Shown piece after piece: positions 38,401 through 50,223 of a stretch of DNA of 64,000 nucleotides (position 1 is its first letter; every line of letters starts with the position of its first letter). Both the position numbers and the translations under genes were made by a program. This stretch comes from Plectrocnemia conspersa. Lineage: Eukaryota; Arthropoda; Insecta; Trichoptera; Polycentropodidae. The notes beneath the pieces are model-generated. The model saw only the letters and a list, made by a program, of their open reading frames with translations, was not told the DNA's origin and did not search any database. The DNA lies in the NCBI GenBank assembly GCA_009617715.1, contig VTFK01000190.1, forward strand, positions 62,001 to 126,000, given 5' to 3'.

Positions 38401-38938
38401 TGCACCCAACATCGTCTTTTTTTTCTTTCAATATTGCAAAGCTAACAACGGAAGGAGTTGTTCTTTATCTGAGCTCATACTCAATAGCAATATTAAACAC
38501 AAATTAGTTTGAAAATGTGCTACTAGTTCTCTCGGACGCAGCCAGCTTCGGACTGGATCGCTCACACAAGGTATCGCGTCCTATGTGACGTCCTCATATC
38601 GTAGATCGCAGCGACGAACGCTGGATCGCCTCCCGCCGCGACAGACCGCTTTCTGTGTGGTCGAGCCTTTTGTATCTATAATGCATTGTTCATTGCCATG
38701 TTCTTAAATGTTTATATATATAAACTTAAAATTGTGTGTTATTATTGTATGAACTTTAAAGTAATGTTATAAATTATAATTTGACAATTTTTTTAAATAA
38801 CTTAAAAATTGATATGTGCTCTTTCTGCGTATAGCGACTAGTTATTTGTAATCATAATATATCTAATTTTTTTATTATTATTTTCAGAAGAGTATTGGAC
38901 TTCTTGACATGGGAAGAAGTAAAGATGAATGTTTTTAG
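35451..38938 (+). CDS. CEP120-family centriole protein (12 exons; one frame break)
   Basis: CEP120 acts at centrioles in elongation and appendage assembly. My exon model, all introns GT/AG: 35451-35502, 35569-35718, 35794-36028, 36100-36369, 36436-36622, 36777-36976, 37043-37173, 37246-37310, 37380-37480, 37539-37721, 37787-37963, 38888-38938. Phases agree throughout and give about 600 residues if one T is missing from the T7 run at 35583-35589. As written, a TGA follows that run. Family matches: VKIVLSIERG at the start, DDNTLTTG...FDSRLIWE and VGYMLLSL...WHRLLGIKPKG (first C2 domain, about residues 1-146), GIIQIGTKEH...FLLNVVVKELHN to IKFALKC (second C2-type domain, about 150-360), and a charged coiled coil (about 450-600) with LEDWMEHQKEMF and LSSEINLLKQE. 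The third C2 domain and long C-terminal coil of vertebrate CEP120 are absent. The start at 35451 is chosen by family length; in-frame ATGs at 35436 and 35415 are alternatives. Exon 12 is less certain: reading through the donor adds only VET before a stop at 37975. Confidence 0.85.
38081..38669 (-). mobile_element. PIF/Harbinger-type element in the last intron of the CEP120-like gene
   Basis: Terminal inverted repeats of about 35 bp: left AAGGCTCGGCCACACAGAAA then GCGGTCTGTCG; right, reversed, AAGGCTCGACCACACAGAAA then GCGGTCTGTCG. The left flank is TTA, as expected for PIF/Harbinger insertion at TWA sites. The right flank is TTT, so the target duplication is only partly preserved. Near the right of centre the minus strand encodes a nuclease N-terminus (separate entry). 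At about 590 bp this is an internally deleted, non-autonomous copy. Confidence 0.82.
38268..38405 (-). pseudogene. Harbinger nuclease N-terminal fragment
   Basis: The minus-strand frame from ATG at 38405 reads MHEINKKRKQLGEYHRLCIE, then LESHEDKFFKFFRMN and NSVSSLIFR. This matches the N-terminal pattern of Harbinger/HARBI1-like DDE nucleases, in which G-YH-L--EL is followed by D---F--YFRM and then a helix. After about 45 residues the frame runs into the element's terminal repeat, so all the catalytic residues are gone. It has no activity by itself. Confidence 0.75.
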
Positions 38939-38939
38939 T

Positions 38940-41000
38940 TAAATGTGCAAATTAATATATTATATTTATTTTATTATAAATATTTTTTTTTAATTTTCCT
39001 AAATTGCTATAGATAATTAATATTAATTTTGTTAGACACCAACAGATGGTTGTATACATATTATATTGTAAAATTATTATGTATTAAAAATAATAATAAT
39101 TCACAACATCATAAATGAGGTACATATTAGTCAATGTATCTGTAATCGAAATCTAATTCTCCTTAATTGCTATATTAAAAATAGTTTCTTAAAACTAAAT
39201 TTACTGATACATAGCTTACCATATTTATGGAACCAAACCGAGACAGATAATAAAATGTCATCTTGGAAATGAAACCGGGACAATCCCGGTCAAAGTAAGC
39301 CTACAAGGTAAATACACTACCAAATCGAAAAAATATACCTGTACATATTTAAATTGGACGATTTTAATTTATCGTTCTTAAGCTTTCGCTACAATGACTT
39401 TTTTCAAAATCTTAGTGAGAAACGCTTAGCGTTTATAATTATTTTTAAATAAAAAAACATTTTATAAATTTTTTTATCATAGCTCATTGTTCTTGCCAAC
39501 TCTCTTTTCTTCGTTTACGTCGAAGAGTGCGAGCAATTGAAACATTTGGTTGTTATATTGGAATATTAAATTGTTTATTTTTTATCGTTATTTATATTAT
39601 TGTTAAATTATTTGCACCCTGCATAATAATGACACCACACCAATTAAGACACCGCTTCATTGTCCTGTAAATAGGCAGCATTGTTTCATATAGTGGCAGT
39701 ACAAATCAGACATGCAACTGGAAGACACACCACTAGCTAAAATAGCCGCCACATTCGTTTCTTGAGTACTGAATAAAATTTAAGTATGAAAAGAAAAAGT
39801 ATTTTTTACATGAAAATGAATTTAAAACACAAATAAAGACACGTCTTGTTACATTATTCGATCTTCATTGTCGCATGAATAACATAAGAGAGCACGCATT
39901 TCTCGGAAATAGAAATTTGGTAAATGTTGAGCCTTCACTCGCATGACCATTGAATACCAATTTGCTACTATGTCATCATAGTAACATGATCGAACGCTTT
40001 CAAAACGATCGAGGGTTGCCCAAGCGATCCTACGTTGTATTCTCCATCAGGTGGCAAAAGAAAAATGTTGAAAGCTTCTCTCCACAATCAGCTCATGTGT
40101 ATCTCGAAATCGGCGAGCGGCGCCGAGCAAGGTGAAATCCAGCATCTGTGAACAGTGTGGCCCGAGGCGAATTCCGACAGGTAAATAAGAATTATCAATT
40201 TCGACACCGGCGGCTCTCTTACGCAGGCGTTTTGGCGAAAAACGACCACTGGGAAGAAGGCTTTTCGGGCCGGTGCGTGACCGAGAGCCGATCGTGACTC
40301 CTATTGTGAAACGACGACCCTGAACAAGTTAGGACCATCTCGACGATCGATCAATCGATTCCTGCGGTTCGTGGTGAACGTTTCGACGTACTGTATATAA
40401 TGAGTACTAATGTGTTCGTAAAAGATGATGATATAAAATCGTAGTTTCATTCATGAGCTTGAATGATGAGTCTTAAGTGCAGTTTGTGAATGAAGTGGCA
40501 TTCAGACGGAAAACTGAAGGAGCTTTCTACGAGACTCCATTGGCGGATGAGCCTCAGTGACAAGCACAGCTTATTTAATTTATTATTGTAAAATTTCTTT
40601 ATTATTTTCTGTAAGACTATAACAATTCTGTACTGTTTCCCCTATAAAAAAAATATAAATATATCTCGATTTATATCAGTGACGGAACTATTATATGTGA
40701 CGCAAGAGTTTTAGATATAATAAAAGCATTAACAAAAATAATAAAGAAAAGATGAAAAACAGCAAACAAAAATGATATGTAGTTCAAGACAACACTAACG
40801 GGTTTGAACTTTTTAATGCATTATTTTATTAAAGATGGCATCAAAATAATTATATACAAGAGATATTGATATTATGACTGCATTTAAATAATTTGAAAAT
40901 ATATAAAAATATGATTTGTATACATATTTTGACAAATATTAAAAAAATTAAGATAGTGCAGAGGTTTTATAATATATATAGTATATTTTATACATATATA
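38940..41000. other. Region downstream of the CEP120-like gene
   Basis: ATTAAA at about 39083 could serve as a polyadenylation signal for the gene. A mixed-composition patch at 39950-40380 contains GACAGGTAAAT, a possible plus-strand donor at about 40190, but no recognisable coding sequence. Otherwise AT-rich. Confidence 0.35.
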
Positions 41001-41001
41001 T

Positions 41002-41134
41002 GAGGCGCGGGCGGTGAGATACTTTCCCCCCTTGCTCGCTCGCGTGTTAAGTGACGAGAGTGAATGAGAGGTAAGAGCATGCTGACCGCATGTTCTTATC
41101 TCTTACTCACTCTCGTAACTTAACACGCGAGCGA
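41002..41134. repeat. Hairpin repeat, copy 2 (full stem)
   Basis: The left arm runs from GAGGCGCGGGCGGTGAGATA through CGCGTGTTAAGTGACGAGAG to GGTAAGAGCATGC. The centre is TGACC. The right arm mirrors it from GCATGTTCTTATCTCTTAC to CTTAACACGCGAGCGA. The inner stem of roughly 48 bp per side is nearly perfect. Copy 1 is at 10351-10465. It has no coding capacity. Confidence 0.85.
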
Positions 41135-41699
41135 TCGAAGGGTAAGCACTATGACACAGTGTACTGCGAAGTCTGATTACACACTGTAGGTGGACGAAGA
41201 TACCGGAGAGACACTGAGATGGAAGAGGAAACAGACAGGCGTTAACAGGTTAATGAGCTTGTTTAAACTGGTTTTCATTAGTTTTATTCCTGTAATTATG
41301 CTACTTTTAACTTGTTTGCGGGAAAATGCCGTTGATTCTGATTTGTACTCTCTTTTTAAGTGTTAACACACCTAAAATAATTATTTAATGTACCATAAAT
41401 ACGTATATACTGTACATAAAAACCGTTTCGCTATACTTTTAATACTACCAAATCTAAAAATTAGAAGTATGATTTATGAATCAGCTGTACGTGGTTGATT
41501 TTTTTCATTATTTTTCTAGTATCACCGGAAAAAACTGTTTAAATTACTATTTACATTCAAGACAACTTTTACACTATAGGCCTGTGTAATGATTTAACTG
41601 CACAGTGTAAATTTTCTATATATTTTACATAATCATTTTATATTTAAAAAAAAAATTGGGGTTCAATTCGTAGTGCGTTGTGAAAAGTTTTGTTTTTAG

Positions 41700-42245
41700 C
41701 TTTTGACCGGTCGACCACAATATACAAAAAAGGTAAAGGTGTTTTTTTTAGAGGTTTGTTTTTCAACTTGGCAACATTTTTGTCAGTGACTGCTAATTGA
41801 CAGCTGATTTGTGCTCAGTTTGGTTTGCCATTTCACCATGAATAGACTTAAACCAGAACAACGCTTGCAAATCGTGCAAATTTATTTAGAAAATCGTAAT
41901 TCAGCTAGCGAAACTTACCGTGCGCTACATCCATTTCACGGTCGACGTAAATATCCATCAGAGCAAGTAATTTGAATAACCATGGATCGTTTTCGCACCA
42001 CACATAATCTTATTGATAATACGCATCCGCAGAGACGTCGTACAGTGTGCACCGAAGAAGTTGTTTCTGCTGTGGAGCGTAATATTGAGGGGGACCCGAA
42101 TAAGTCGATTCGCCATCCTGCACAGCAATTGGAGCTGTGTCTATTCACTTTATTGGAGATTTTATGAAAAGATTTTGCTTAACGAGCTTATGCGAGAATT
42201 GAAGCCGCTTGCCCATCGTGTTCATCATATGTTATATTTATACAA
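41700..42245 (+). mobile_element. Mariner-superfamily element relic
   Basis: A run of T, then AGAGGTTTGTTTTTCAACTT, precedes a decayed transposase (next entry), as in 5' ends of this insect family. The right end is not visible. Sequence after about 42245 loses all similarity, so the catalytic half has been deleted. Confidence 0.6.
41838..42240 (+). pseudogene. Mariner/IS630-type transposase, N-terminal part
   Basis: It starts MNRLKPEQRLQIVQIYLENR at 41838, the conserved opening of a large insect transposase family. RALHPFHGRRKYPSEQVI and a stop follow, then MDRFRTTHNLIDNTHPQRRR and VERNIEGDPNKSIRHPAQQL, which form the helix-turn-helix and linker region. A frameshift then leads to YWRFYEKILL and ELMRELKPLAHRVHHML in another frame, corresponding to WRILRKDL and QELKPLDH. 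The catalytic DDE domain is missing. It is related to, but distinct from, the relic at 53059. Confidence 0.9.
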
Positions 42246-42249
42246 AATG

Positions 42250-44225
42250 TTGCGTATTATATATCGTTACACTTAGTTCTTAATACTGCTAAAATATGAA
42301 AAATGTGAGTGCGTTATACAAAGACGCCATCGGCAAAAAATATAGTACCTAATTTAAACACATTCTATCTAAGTCTACTTTGTATTTCTAAGATATTTAA
42401 TTCACTTTTAATTAAAACCAACGCAGAAATAACATCACGATTCAATCTGAAACGTACAGACAGGTAATAGACGCGGTATTTAAGCGACGTTCATTTATAC
42501 TTTTTTTATCAAGTCATTAATCAAAATAATTATACATGTTAACGAGGAATTTAAAGATTTCACTGTGCTACCATTACACCTACCCCTTGCATTGGTGAGA
42601 TTCTTCCTTCGAGAGTGATAATAAACTTTTTCTCTTTAGTGTCAAGTATGAAGCAATTAAGCGACAATCGAGCGTCCGAAGAGAAAAAGAGAAGACAGTA
42701 GTTCCGAGAATGAAAAAACCTGTACATACATAAAGAAAACTAGGATGAAAGTTCGGTTGGACATGTTTTTCGATCAACGACCTCACCTTCATTAACCCAT
42801 ATAGAGAAGTCGATACCATATCACGGGTCGATTGTACATAATGATGCGATATTCGAGACAATGATGATTGAACACTCAAATTGAGAATTTTATGTATTCG
42901 GGCCGTTCGTATATAATAAAGGAACCGGTCGAAAGAAAAATATAATGTAAGCTTTGAAAGAAAGTTTCTGATTTAATATCCGGCCGCACGTATGAGACAA
43001 GTGTATGGTGGCATATAAAGTTATGCAACATATTAGAAAACGATTATGTGTTCGACATTTAATTCTTTGATCTGAATCTAACGAGGGTATGGAGTGTGAA
43101 AAGATGTAGTTGTAGATATAGCAGGTAATTCACATGAGAATCAGGCTTAGATCTTTCAAATGGTAATATTGATAGAGTACTTATCTAGCTTTATAGATAA
43201 TAACTCAAGTGTTTTTATCTCGATAAAAATTCACTTTTTACAGAATATTTTGCTATGAATTTCTTTGTCTATGCTTCTTTTTCTAAAATAATTTGATGTA
43301 GGTAAATTTTAGATAATAATTCATACAACAATTTAGAATAGATTCAGCAATTGGGTTTTCAAACATATTTTTCATTACTATGTTTACGATATAACATTTT
43401 TTAAATATAGTATTTGGACTATCCATAATGTCGCGCTGAAATTTAATAACAATTGGAGCGGTCTTCGGCCTTCTCAAACGGAACAATTGAGCAGCTATGC
43501 ATATCAGCGTCAATATCAATAGTGCTGATGCAATATGAAAGAATATGCATCTAAAACCATTAGATCTTATCCTAATAAAAAACGGTTCGCTCTGAATATC
43601 GTAAAAAATAAACGATCGGTATGGAAATCGGCAATGTGTTTATTACTTTTAAAGAAATTTATATTACTGTCAGTATAAAGTTTTATTGTAATATCAATAA
43701 TTAATTTATTATTCTCCTTCACTATGATAGAGGTTAGTAGTGAATAAAATTGTTAGTATCAATAAACTCTGCATACTATTTTTATTGAACTAAGATAATT
43801 TAATTTGAAATAAAATAATGACTTGACAATACAGATTATTTACATAAAAGCAATATATTTTATAATTAAACAATATGTACGTTAAAAAAAAAATTAAATA
43901 AAAAAGCTGATGACGGCTTATGTATAAAATAGGGCAAAAAATGCTGCCAGCGAAAATTTTAGATAATTATCAGCCAATGCGACCGAGAGCTAGAAAAAAG
44001 GACCATAGAAAAAATATGACACATTCTCTTTTAAAAGAAATAATCTAAGAGTCCTCATTAAAACTTTCAAAGCAAATAAAATATGAGACTAAACAAATAA
44101 TACATTTATTAATTAAAACTGACGTTGTGTGGAATGTGTAGTATTTACACTTGGTAAAACTGATGTTCGCGTTCGTAAAAATTTAAATATTAAGTTCGCC
44201 AGATAATAAGGTCAATCTTTACATC
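42250..44225. other. Stretch without recognised genes
   Basis: Open frames up to about 100 codons on the minus strand (42580-42879, 43283-43519) show no domain I can name. AT-rich otherwise. Confidence 0.35.
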
Positions 44226-44227
44226 CT

Positions 44228-44595
44228 TCAAAGATTCTCAATTATTCGTAGTTTTTGACTATTCGAATATTGAATAAAAATGGATGAAGTTTACGAATAT
44301 TCCAATATATAGTAGACCCCCCAATAACACGGTAAATTAAGGACGTTATACTTGGGTACCCGTTACTCTTCACACGCGCCTGATTCGTAACTAATTATAT
44401 AAAAATAAAATATATTTTTTAGTCCCCAACTACATGTTATTGGGGAGGTCTACTGTATTCGTAATTTTTTTTGTTCAACGAACGAATTCTGCGAATTTAT
44501 GTCATAGTAGATACCGCCGATAAACATTCTATTCACGAATGTTTTTCGAAGGCGTAAAAGCATTTTTTGTTGAGAACAAGCGACTTTTCAAAGGT
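44228..44595 (-). mobile_element. Rearranged copy of the 49.2-kb hAT element, interrupted by a MITE
   Basis: The left end, TTCTCAATTATTCGTAGTTT, matches the reversed right end of the element at 49169-50223. After the nested MITE (44310-44455), AACGAACGAATTCTGCGAAT and GATACCGCCGATAAACATTC match the reversed internal sequence at about 49500-49566. GTAAAAGCATTTTTTGT matches further on. The intervening part is deleted. The copy is therefore in reverse orientation and internally deleted. Confidence 0.75.
44310..44455. mobile_element. 146-bp nested MITE with TA target site
   Basis: The terminal inverted repeats are TAGTAGACCCCCCAATAACA on the left and TGTTATTGGGGAGGTCTACT plus G on the right. TA dinucleotides flank both sides (44308-44309 and 44456-44457). 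The TA target and CAGTAGACC-type ends point to a Tc1/mariner or pogo-type MITE. It sits inside the older hAT fragment, so it inserted later. Confidence 0.85.
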
Positions 44596-44599
44596 TTCA

Positions 44600-47500
44600 A
44601 ATTTATCCCAGTTTCTATAATTTCCTTCACATTATCAACAAGAGTACGTTTACATAGTTATAATAGCGTACACTTTCAGCACCGCCGATTTGACACGATT
44701 AAACTGCGAACCATTCGCCATAATTACAATTAAGGCAAGAGCACATGGATACATTATGCATAGGTAATATGTAGCACACGTTTAACGAGATTTCGTCTCG
44801 GCTTAGAAAGGAAAACGTAAACGTAAAACGCTCGATAGGATTTATTCGCGTTTTGTCCAACCGACGCGAAATCACGCGAAAATTACCAACCACATCGCTT
44901 GGACTGCGATGAGCAGAGAAAGTGCAATTACGACACAGTCGTCAGAGCATCATCATCTCAGCTATGCTATGGACTGTGTGGTTTATGGTGTCTTACGAAA
45001 CACCTGTCCACGTGGTGGACAACTCACGCACAATGGACCGACAGGTGATGCAGGGGAAATAGGCACAAACGACCTTTGCTACTTAGCCAGTAATGGTTGC
45101 TAGAATGCCGTTCTCTATGAGAAATGGTAATTCACTCTTGAGAATGCCGACTGTTTTCTTTTATGCGTATTTCAAAGCACTCTAGTTCTAGTTGATACAA
45201 AAAAGGAACAATTATGAATGAAATATGATGGTGCATAAATGGTCAAGTAACATGTCAAGGCACTCATTGATATTTAATTGCTCATTATATAGTTTATCTA
45301 GCATAATATCAGTTCGGTAGAAAAATCTATAGTTGATACTAAAGGTATGTTTGATATATTAACGCGATTGTCAATTATCGTTAATTACATACATCAGGAA
45401 ATCTTTCAAATATCACTTCAAAATAGTGCCTTCAAAAGCACTAAAATAGTGCCGTCGCCATCACAGAGGGAACGCTCGTTCATTCTATGACTTCCAAAAA
45501 AGAATAATTGCAGAAAATACGACACAAGCGAATTTTGATCAACAAAAGAGCAAAAACAATTATCATTTCTCAGAAGTCAAAAATCCACGTCAAAAGCTAT
45601 AAAATCAGATACGAGGAGCTATTCCGGTTCGTAACATTTAATGTCTCAATTTTATACTGATTAAATAAAAAGAATTTATGTAATTATTTATTTAAGAAAA
45701 AAGTTGGCATTTCGGTAAGAAGAGAAAAAATAATTAAAATACATATTTAAGTTGAAAAGTTACTTGTATCCTACGTCGTTACGCTGAGAATAAATAATAA
45801 ATTGAACCACACCTTTGTCACTATAATCATTTGTCAGTTATACAATTTAATTGCAATGACATTGCGTTAATAAACTTCTATTACGCGTAACAAGTATGTG
45901 ACTTATGAGCATATAAATACAGTAAGTTTAATGTAATTGAACATATTTTAGTATTTTTAACTAATTTATTAAATTTAAGCTGTGAACATGTCTTCAATTG
46001 AATGAATAGTCAATATTACAGAAATTCCTAATTACTTAAATATTCCTATATTGTAGGTTTATTGAGTTTTTTTCTCGAAAAATATATGAGTAATTTTTTT
46101 TTATTAATAAATTAATTACTAGTTAAAATATAATTTTACACACATTTTAATTGGGTCAAAGCAAATTATTTAATTTCCGCAATATATCACGCATATCTGT
46201 ACATATATCATTGACTTCGACACCTGCAAAGCCTTAGGTGTATGTTTTAATCATAAAATCAATTGTATATTTCAATTTTCATACTTGTTCGTGTTTAATA
46301 GGCTCTCTGCCATAATTCAGTGCAATTTAAGTATACGCCGCACGTAAAACTTTCACTACATCATCAATGAATGTTAATTTTAAACTAATATAATTAACAA
46401 AAATAGTGACGTCATTGGTCAACAATTTTATTTAAGTACCTAGATAATTAAAATGAGCAAATTGAGTACAACTATTTTTTGTGAGATTTTGGGGACATTA
46501 AACGGTTTGCGAAAATTTTAGCATTTAAGTTCGCCTCGAGACCGCTTTTATGCGAAATTACGGTATATTTTGGGCAATCAATTTAAATGTGTATATAATA
46601 TATAATAATTATGTGAATGTTTATATGAAAGTTTTAATAAACGATGAATGATGATTTTCATAGTATCATACATGCATTTAATATAATGGATTAGTGTCAT
46701 AAAATTGTATGCTCATGCAACGCTCAGATTATAATTTACTAATGTACATATGATAAATAAAAATAAGTTTAGTTTATATTAGATCGTTAAAAAATATACG
46801 AAAGTATTTTTTTAATTTATTTTAGTATATTATAGCAATTATCATCAATTATGTAATATTGAACTTCATTATTAAACATATTTCATAACTAAATATTTAT
46901 ATTTGGGGAATTATAAGAGTAATTCCCTAAATATTTCAGGAGCACTGTGTTAGGTTACCCAAACAGTGTCAATATTTGTTGGCCTTGTGTGATTTTAAAA
47001 ATTTGTGTAAATAAATTATTAATTAAAATCAAGTTTCACTGTTTTACATACTTCGAAAAGTAGACGCAACTCAGAGAATTGTGCCATCGCTTAAACGGCG
47101 GCTAGTTTTCGCAGTAAAAAATATCATAACACGTTGATTTAGAAACTGAACGCATTCTAGACGATCGAATAAATGTGTGGCGTGACGGTGTTAAAAATAT
47201 TAATAAAAGTGTTTACAAGTTCAAATGCGTGATCAGCAAATGAAATGTATCTGCTGACGATTGGAATTCTTCGGTTCTCATGCAAACATGTGAATGACAA
47301 GTGCTGCATGAATAACAAGCGACCTTTCAGATATCTCCATAAAGAGATGGCTCTGATATAGGATAAGCGTCAACTTTAAATTATTCAAGAGGAATCTTTG
47401 TAAATACTCAACTCTTATGCAGACCACGATTCTTTCTATAAATTGGGAATATGTCTTGTGAATGTTTTATTATTTAGTTTTTACAGGCATATGAAATAGC

Positions 47501-47610
47501 ATTGATAATTAACTCTCAAATAAGAGCAGAGATTTAATCTCCTTTTAAAATTAACTAGTAAAACACAAAGCTTTCGTCCTATAATCTAATAGAATCTTTG
47601 TGCAAATTAA
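44600..47610. other. Mostly unassigned DNA
   Basis: It contains one unit of a dispersed repeat (45425-45620, separate entry). A patch at 44850-45110 is less AT-rich and open over 64 codons, with no recognisable domain. Confidence 0.35.
45425..45620 (-). repeat. Dispersed repeat, copy 1
   Basis: Read in reverse this contains TAGCTTTTGACGTGGATTTT, TGACTTCTGAG, AACGAGCGTTCCCTC and GGCGACGGCACTATTTT. These words recur on the plus strand at 59455-59600 in a compacted, rearranged order. It is an old repeat of unknown class. Confidence 0.6.
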
Positions 47611-47615
47611 ATTAA

Positions 47616-47690
47616 GGTTGGAATAGCATAGTCCAAAATGTGTCAGACTGGTAACCCAGAGGCCGCGGGCTCGAGCCACGGCAGCAGACT
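47616..47690 (+). repeat. tRNA-like sequence, probable SINE head or tRNA pseudogene
   Basis: A tRNA-like run with ATAGCATAGTCCAAAATG (A-box-like), CAGACTGGTAACCCAGAGG (anticodon-arm-like) and CCGCGGGCTCGAGCCACGG (T-arm/B-box-like). The acceptor stem does not pair well and the D arm is irregular, so a working tRNA is unlikely. An AT-rich tail follows, which fits a tRNA-derived SINE. Confidence 0.45.
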
Positions 47691-47699
47691 CTAATTTTT

Positions 47700-49160
47700 A
47701 TTTTTTAAAATGAGCTTTATTAAAACCAGGTCAGCTGCAAAGTGACATCTGTTGATTATAAATTATATTACATATTATAATATGGTTTTCAGAATTCCTT
47801 TACATTTTTTGCTAGCATCGTCCCGTGAATTATACTAACACCAAGCTTCTTAAATCGTATGGTTTCGTGCAAATAGATATTTATATATAAATTTCTTATC
47901 GTCTAAAAGCAAACCAAATCTGACAGACTATAATATCATATATTTATTAGTAATTTACCCCATATTGCCGATAATACCAAAGATTGATTTTTGTTTAAAT
48001 TACCGATTTTACCAATAATGAAAACTTTGGTGATATTGGATTTTGCAAGAAAGCTAGTAACGTATGAGCACCGTTTTGTATTCTAAAAATAAAAAATATT
48101 TCATTATATTATTACATTTTATTGAAAGCTTTATTACTTATATTTTTAACATACTGATAGAATATATAGGATGATTAGACATTACGTCATCGATTGTTAA
48201 GTTGTAATCTCAAAGGCTACTCGCTGATGTTCCTAATAATTTTATGTCCGCAATTATAATCGCACAACATTGTTAATACGAAACTAATTGCTCACAGCTA
48301 GGAATTTACGGTTGGGTTTCGTCATAAGCGGCCGCGGGTCAATTCACCGCGTTGGTTTGGTTCGTTTTTTTCCAACATACATATTTTTATTTAGAAGGGA
48401 ACTAAAAAGTGTTTTGATACGTTGGTACTATGTCTTGGAACGCGGGACGTTTATTTGTAAGGCACTGACTTCTTGTCTGTTTCTGTAACCTACGCGCGCC
48501 TCGACCGCGATAAGGTTGCGCAATGCTCCACGAATTATTGCAAAATAAACATTAAATTATGATTATCACCGAATCAGCATTAAAAAGAATATAGTAATAA
48601 ATTACTTTGATTTAACGAAATGCGTGATTCTTAAATTGTATACATTTATTACAATACTTAACGTTTTCTGACTAATAAACAATAGTAATTTATTGCTATT
48701 TAATAAAATTGCACTATGAACGTCTTGAACTGTAATAAGTTAAATTTAAAACATTAAAAAATCGTTCAATTATAATAAAATATTACTCAAGGTTAAGTAA
48801 AATGCATTCTATACATTGTATAGCAGTGGTTTCCAAGATTATTCTAATATTAGCACTGTAAAAGTATATTTGCGACACTCCTCCTATATTTTATAGTATA
48901 TTAATATTCGCCCCCATAATGGATTTAAAAAAAATTAAAAACAAAATCTTAAGTTGAAAACCATAATATGTGTAATAATTTTCATTTAATTATTATAATA
49001 ACTATGGATAAGTTTAGATATATATTTTATCTAGTGAGTCCGAGACGGCCATTTGGAGTGGGCCAACAATATCTAGGTTAGTTTAAATTAAAATATTTTT
49101 TTCGTAACAAATGTAGTCTTATTCAGCCATTGAATGTGAAAAATCTTACAAAAGAAAAAC
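47700..49160. other. Mostly unassigned DNA
   Basis: At about 48826, AGCAGTGGTTTCCAA resembles a hAT-type terminus (CAGTGGTTYCCAA), but no matching right end was found. Otherwise AT-rich with no supportable gene. Confidence 0.35.
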
Positions 49161-49168
49161 ATCCGGGA

Positions 49169-50223
49169 TAGAGCTCTCACTTGAATATTCGTATTTTCAA
49201 TTATTCAAATTATTGGCCCGATTTTCAACCATATGAATATTCGAATAATTTATCGAATATTCGTAAAATATTCATTTATAGCAAATCGAATTAAATTTGA
49301 TAAACTATTAGAAAAAAACAATATGTATATCTGAGCAAAACATGTAGTCGCTTTTTCTCTCAATATGTTAATATACCCGAGTGACTAGTGACGCTCCAAA
49401 ATCCATAGTCTTTTATGCACCTTTATTTTGTTTCGAAAAGCGAGACAATAAGACGCTTCTTCTAAAAAAAATGCTTTTACACATATAAAATACATTTATA
49501 AATAAAATGTTTATCGGCGGTGTCTACTACGACAAAAATTCGCAGAATTTGTTCGTTGAACGAAACAATATGTTAGAGAGGCCCTTTTGTTATTATCGTT
49601 TAAAGCTTATTTGAAAAACAGGTGTGCGTGGCCAATTTTCGTGAAGTTCGTGTAAAGTTTTTGTATTTGTTGGTTCAAAACGCATAGATTTTATTTCAAT
49701 CAGTACAATAATTCGATTGCGGTTAATTTATTTCTAGTTATTAAATGTATATGCAAATCCGTACAAAACAAACGCCGATACAGATCCGATCTTTATGTGT
49801 ATTAAATTCGTTTCACACATTAGCTATTGTATATACAATAAATTCGATAATGTTATTTATTTAAAATGTTCCAAAATTTTGCTGAATTAATTCAATCGCA
49901 GTTGATCTCAATTCTGGTGATTTGAAAAAGTTAAAATGATTCCTGATCAGAAAGTATGTAATAATAAATTATGAAAGTAATTATTGATTACATTTTCTTT
50001 TTGACGTCATTACTGATTAGTAATTCACACAGTATTGTGTTATGTACTTTAAATAGTTGTTTTTTAATTAAATAATATTTTGCTAGCAATTAATTATTTT
50101 TCATTAATTGGCTAAATAAATTATTATCGGTACCAAGAAAAAAATTCGAATTTATTCGAATACTTAATCAATTTTATATTCAATATTCAAATTATTGAAA
50201 ACTACGATTAATTGAGAACCCTA
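49169..50223. mobile_element. hAT-type element, 1055 bp, with 8-bp target duplication
   Basis: Ends: left TAGAGCTCTCACTTGAATAT, right (reversed) TAGGGTTCTCAATTAATCGT. Both sides are flanked by the exact 8-mer ATCCGGGA (49161-49168 and 50224-50231), the size expected for hAT insertion. The subterminal DNA is rich in GAATATTCG words. The interior has no open frame of note, so it is non-autonomous. A deleted copy lies at 44228-44595. Confidence 0.88.

Noticed and set aside
47616..47690. Functional tRNA gene
   Set aside because: The acceptor stem does not pair and the D arm is irregular. Treated as a SINE head or pseudogene instead.
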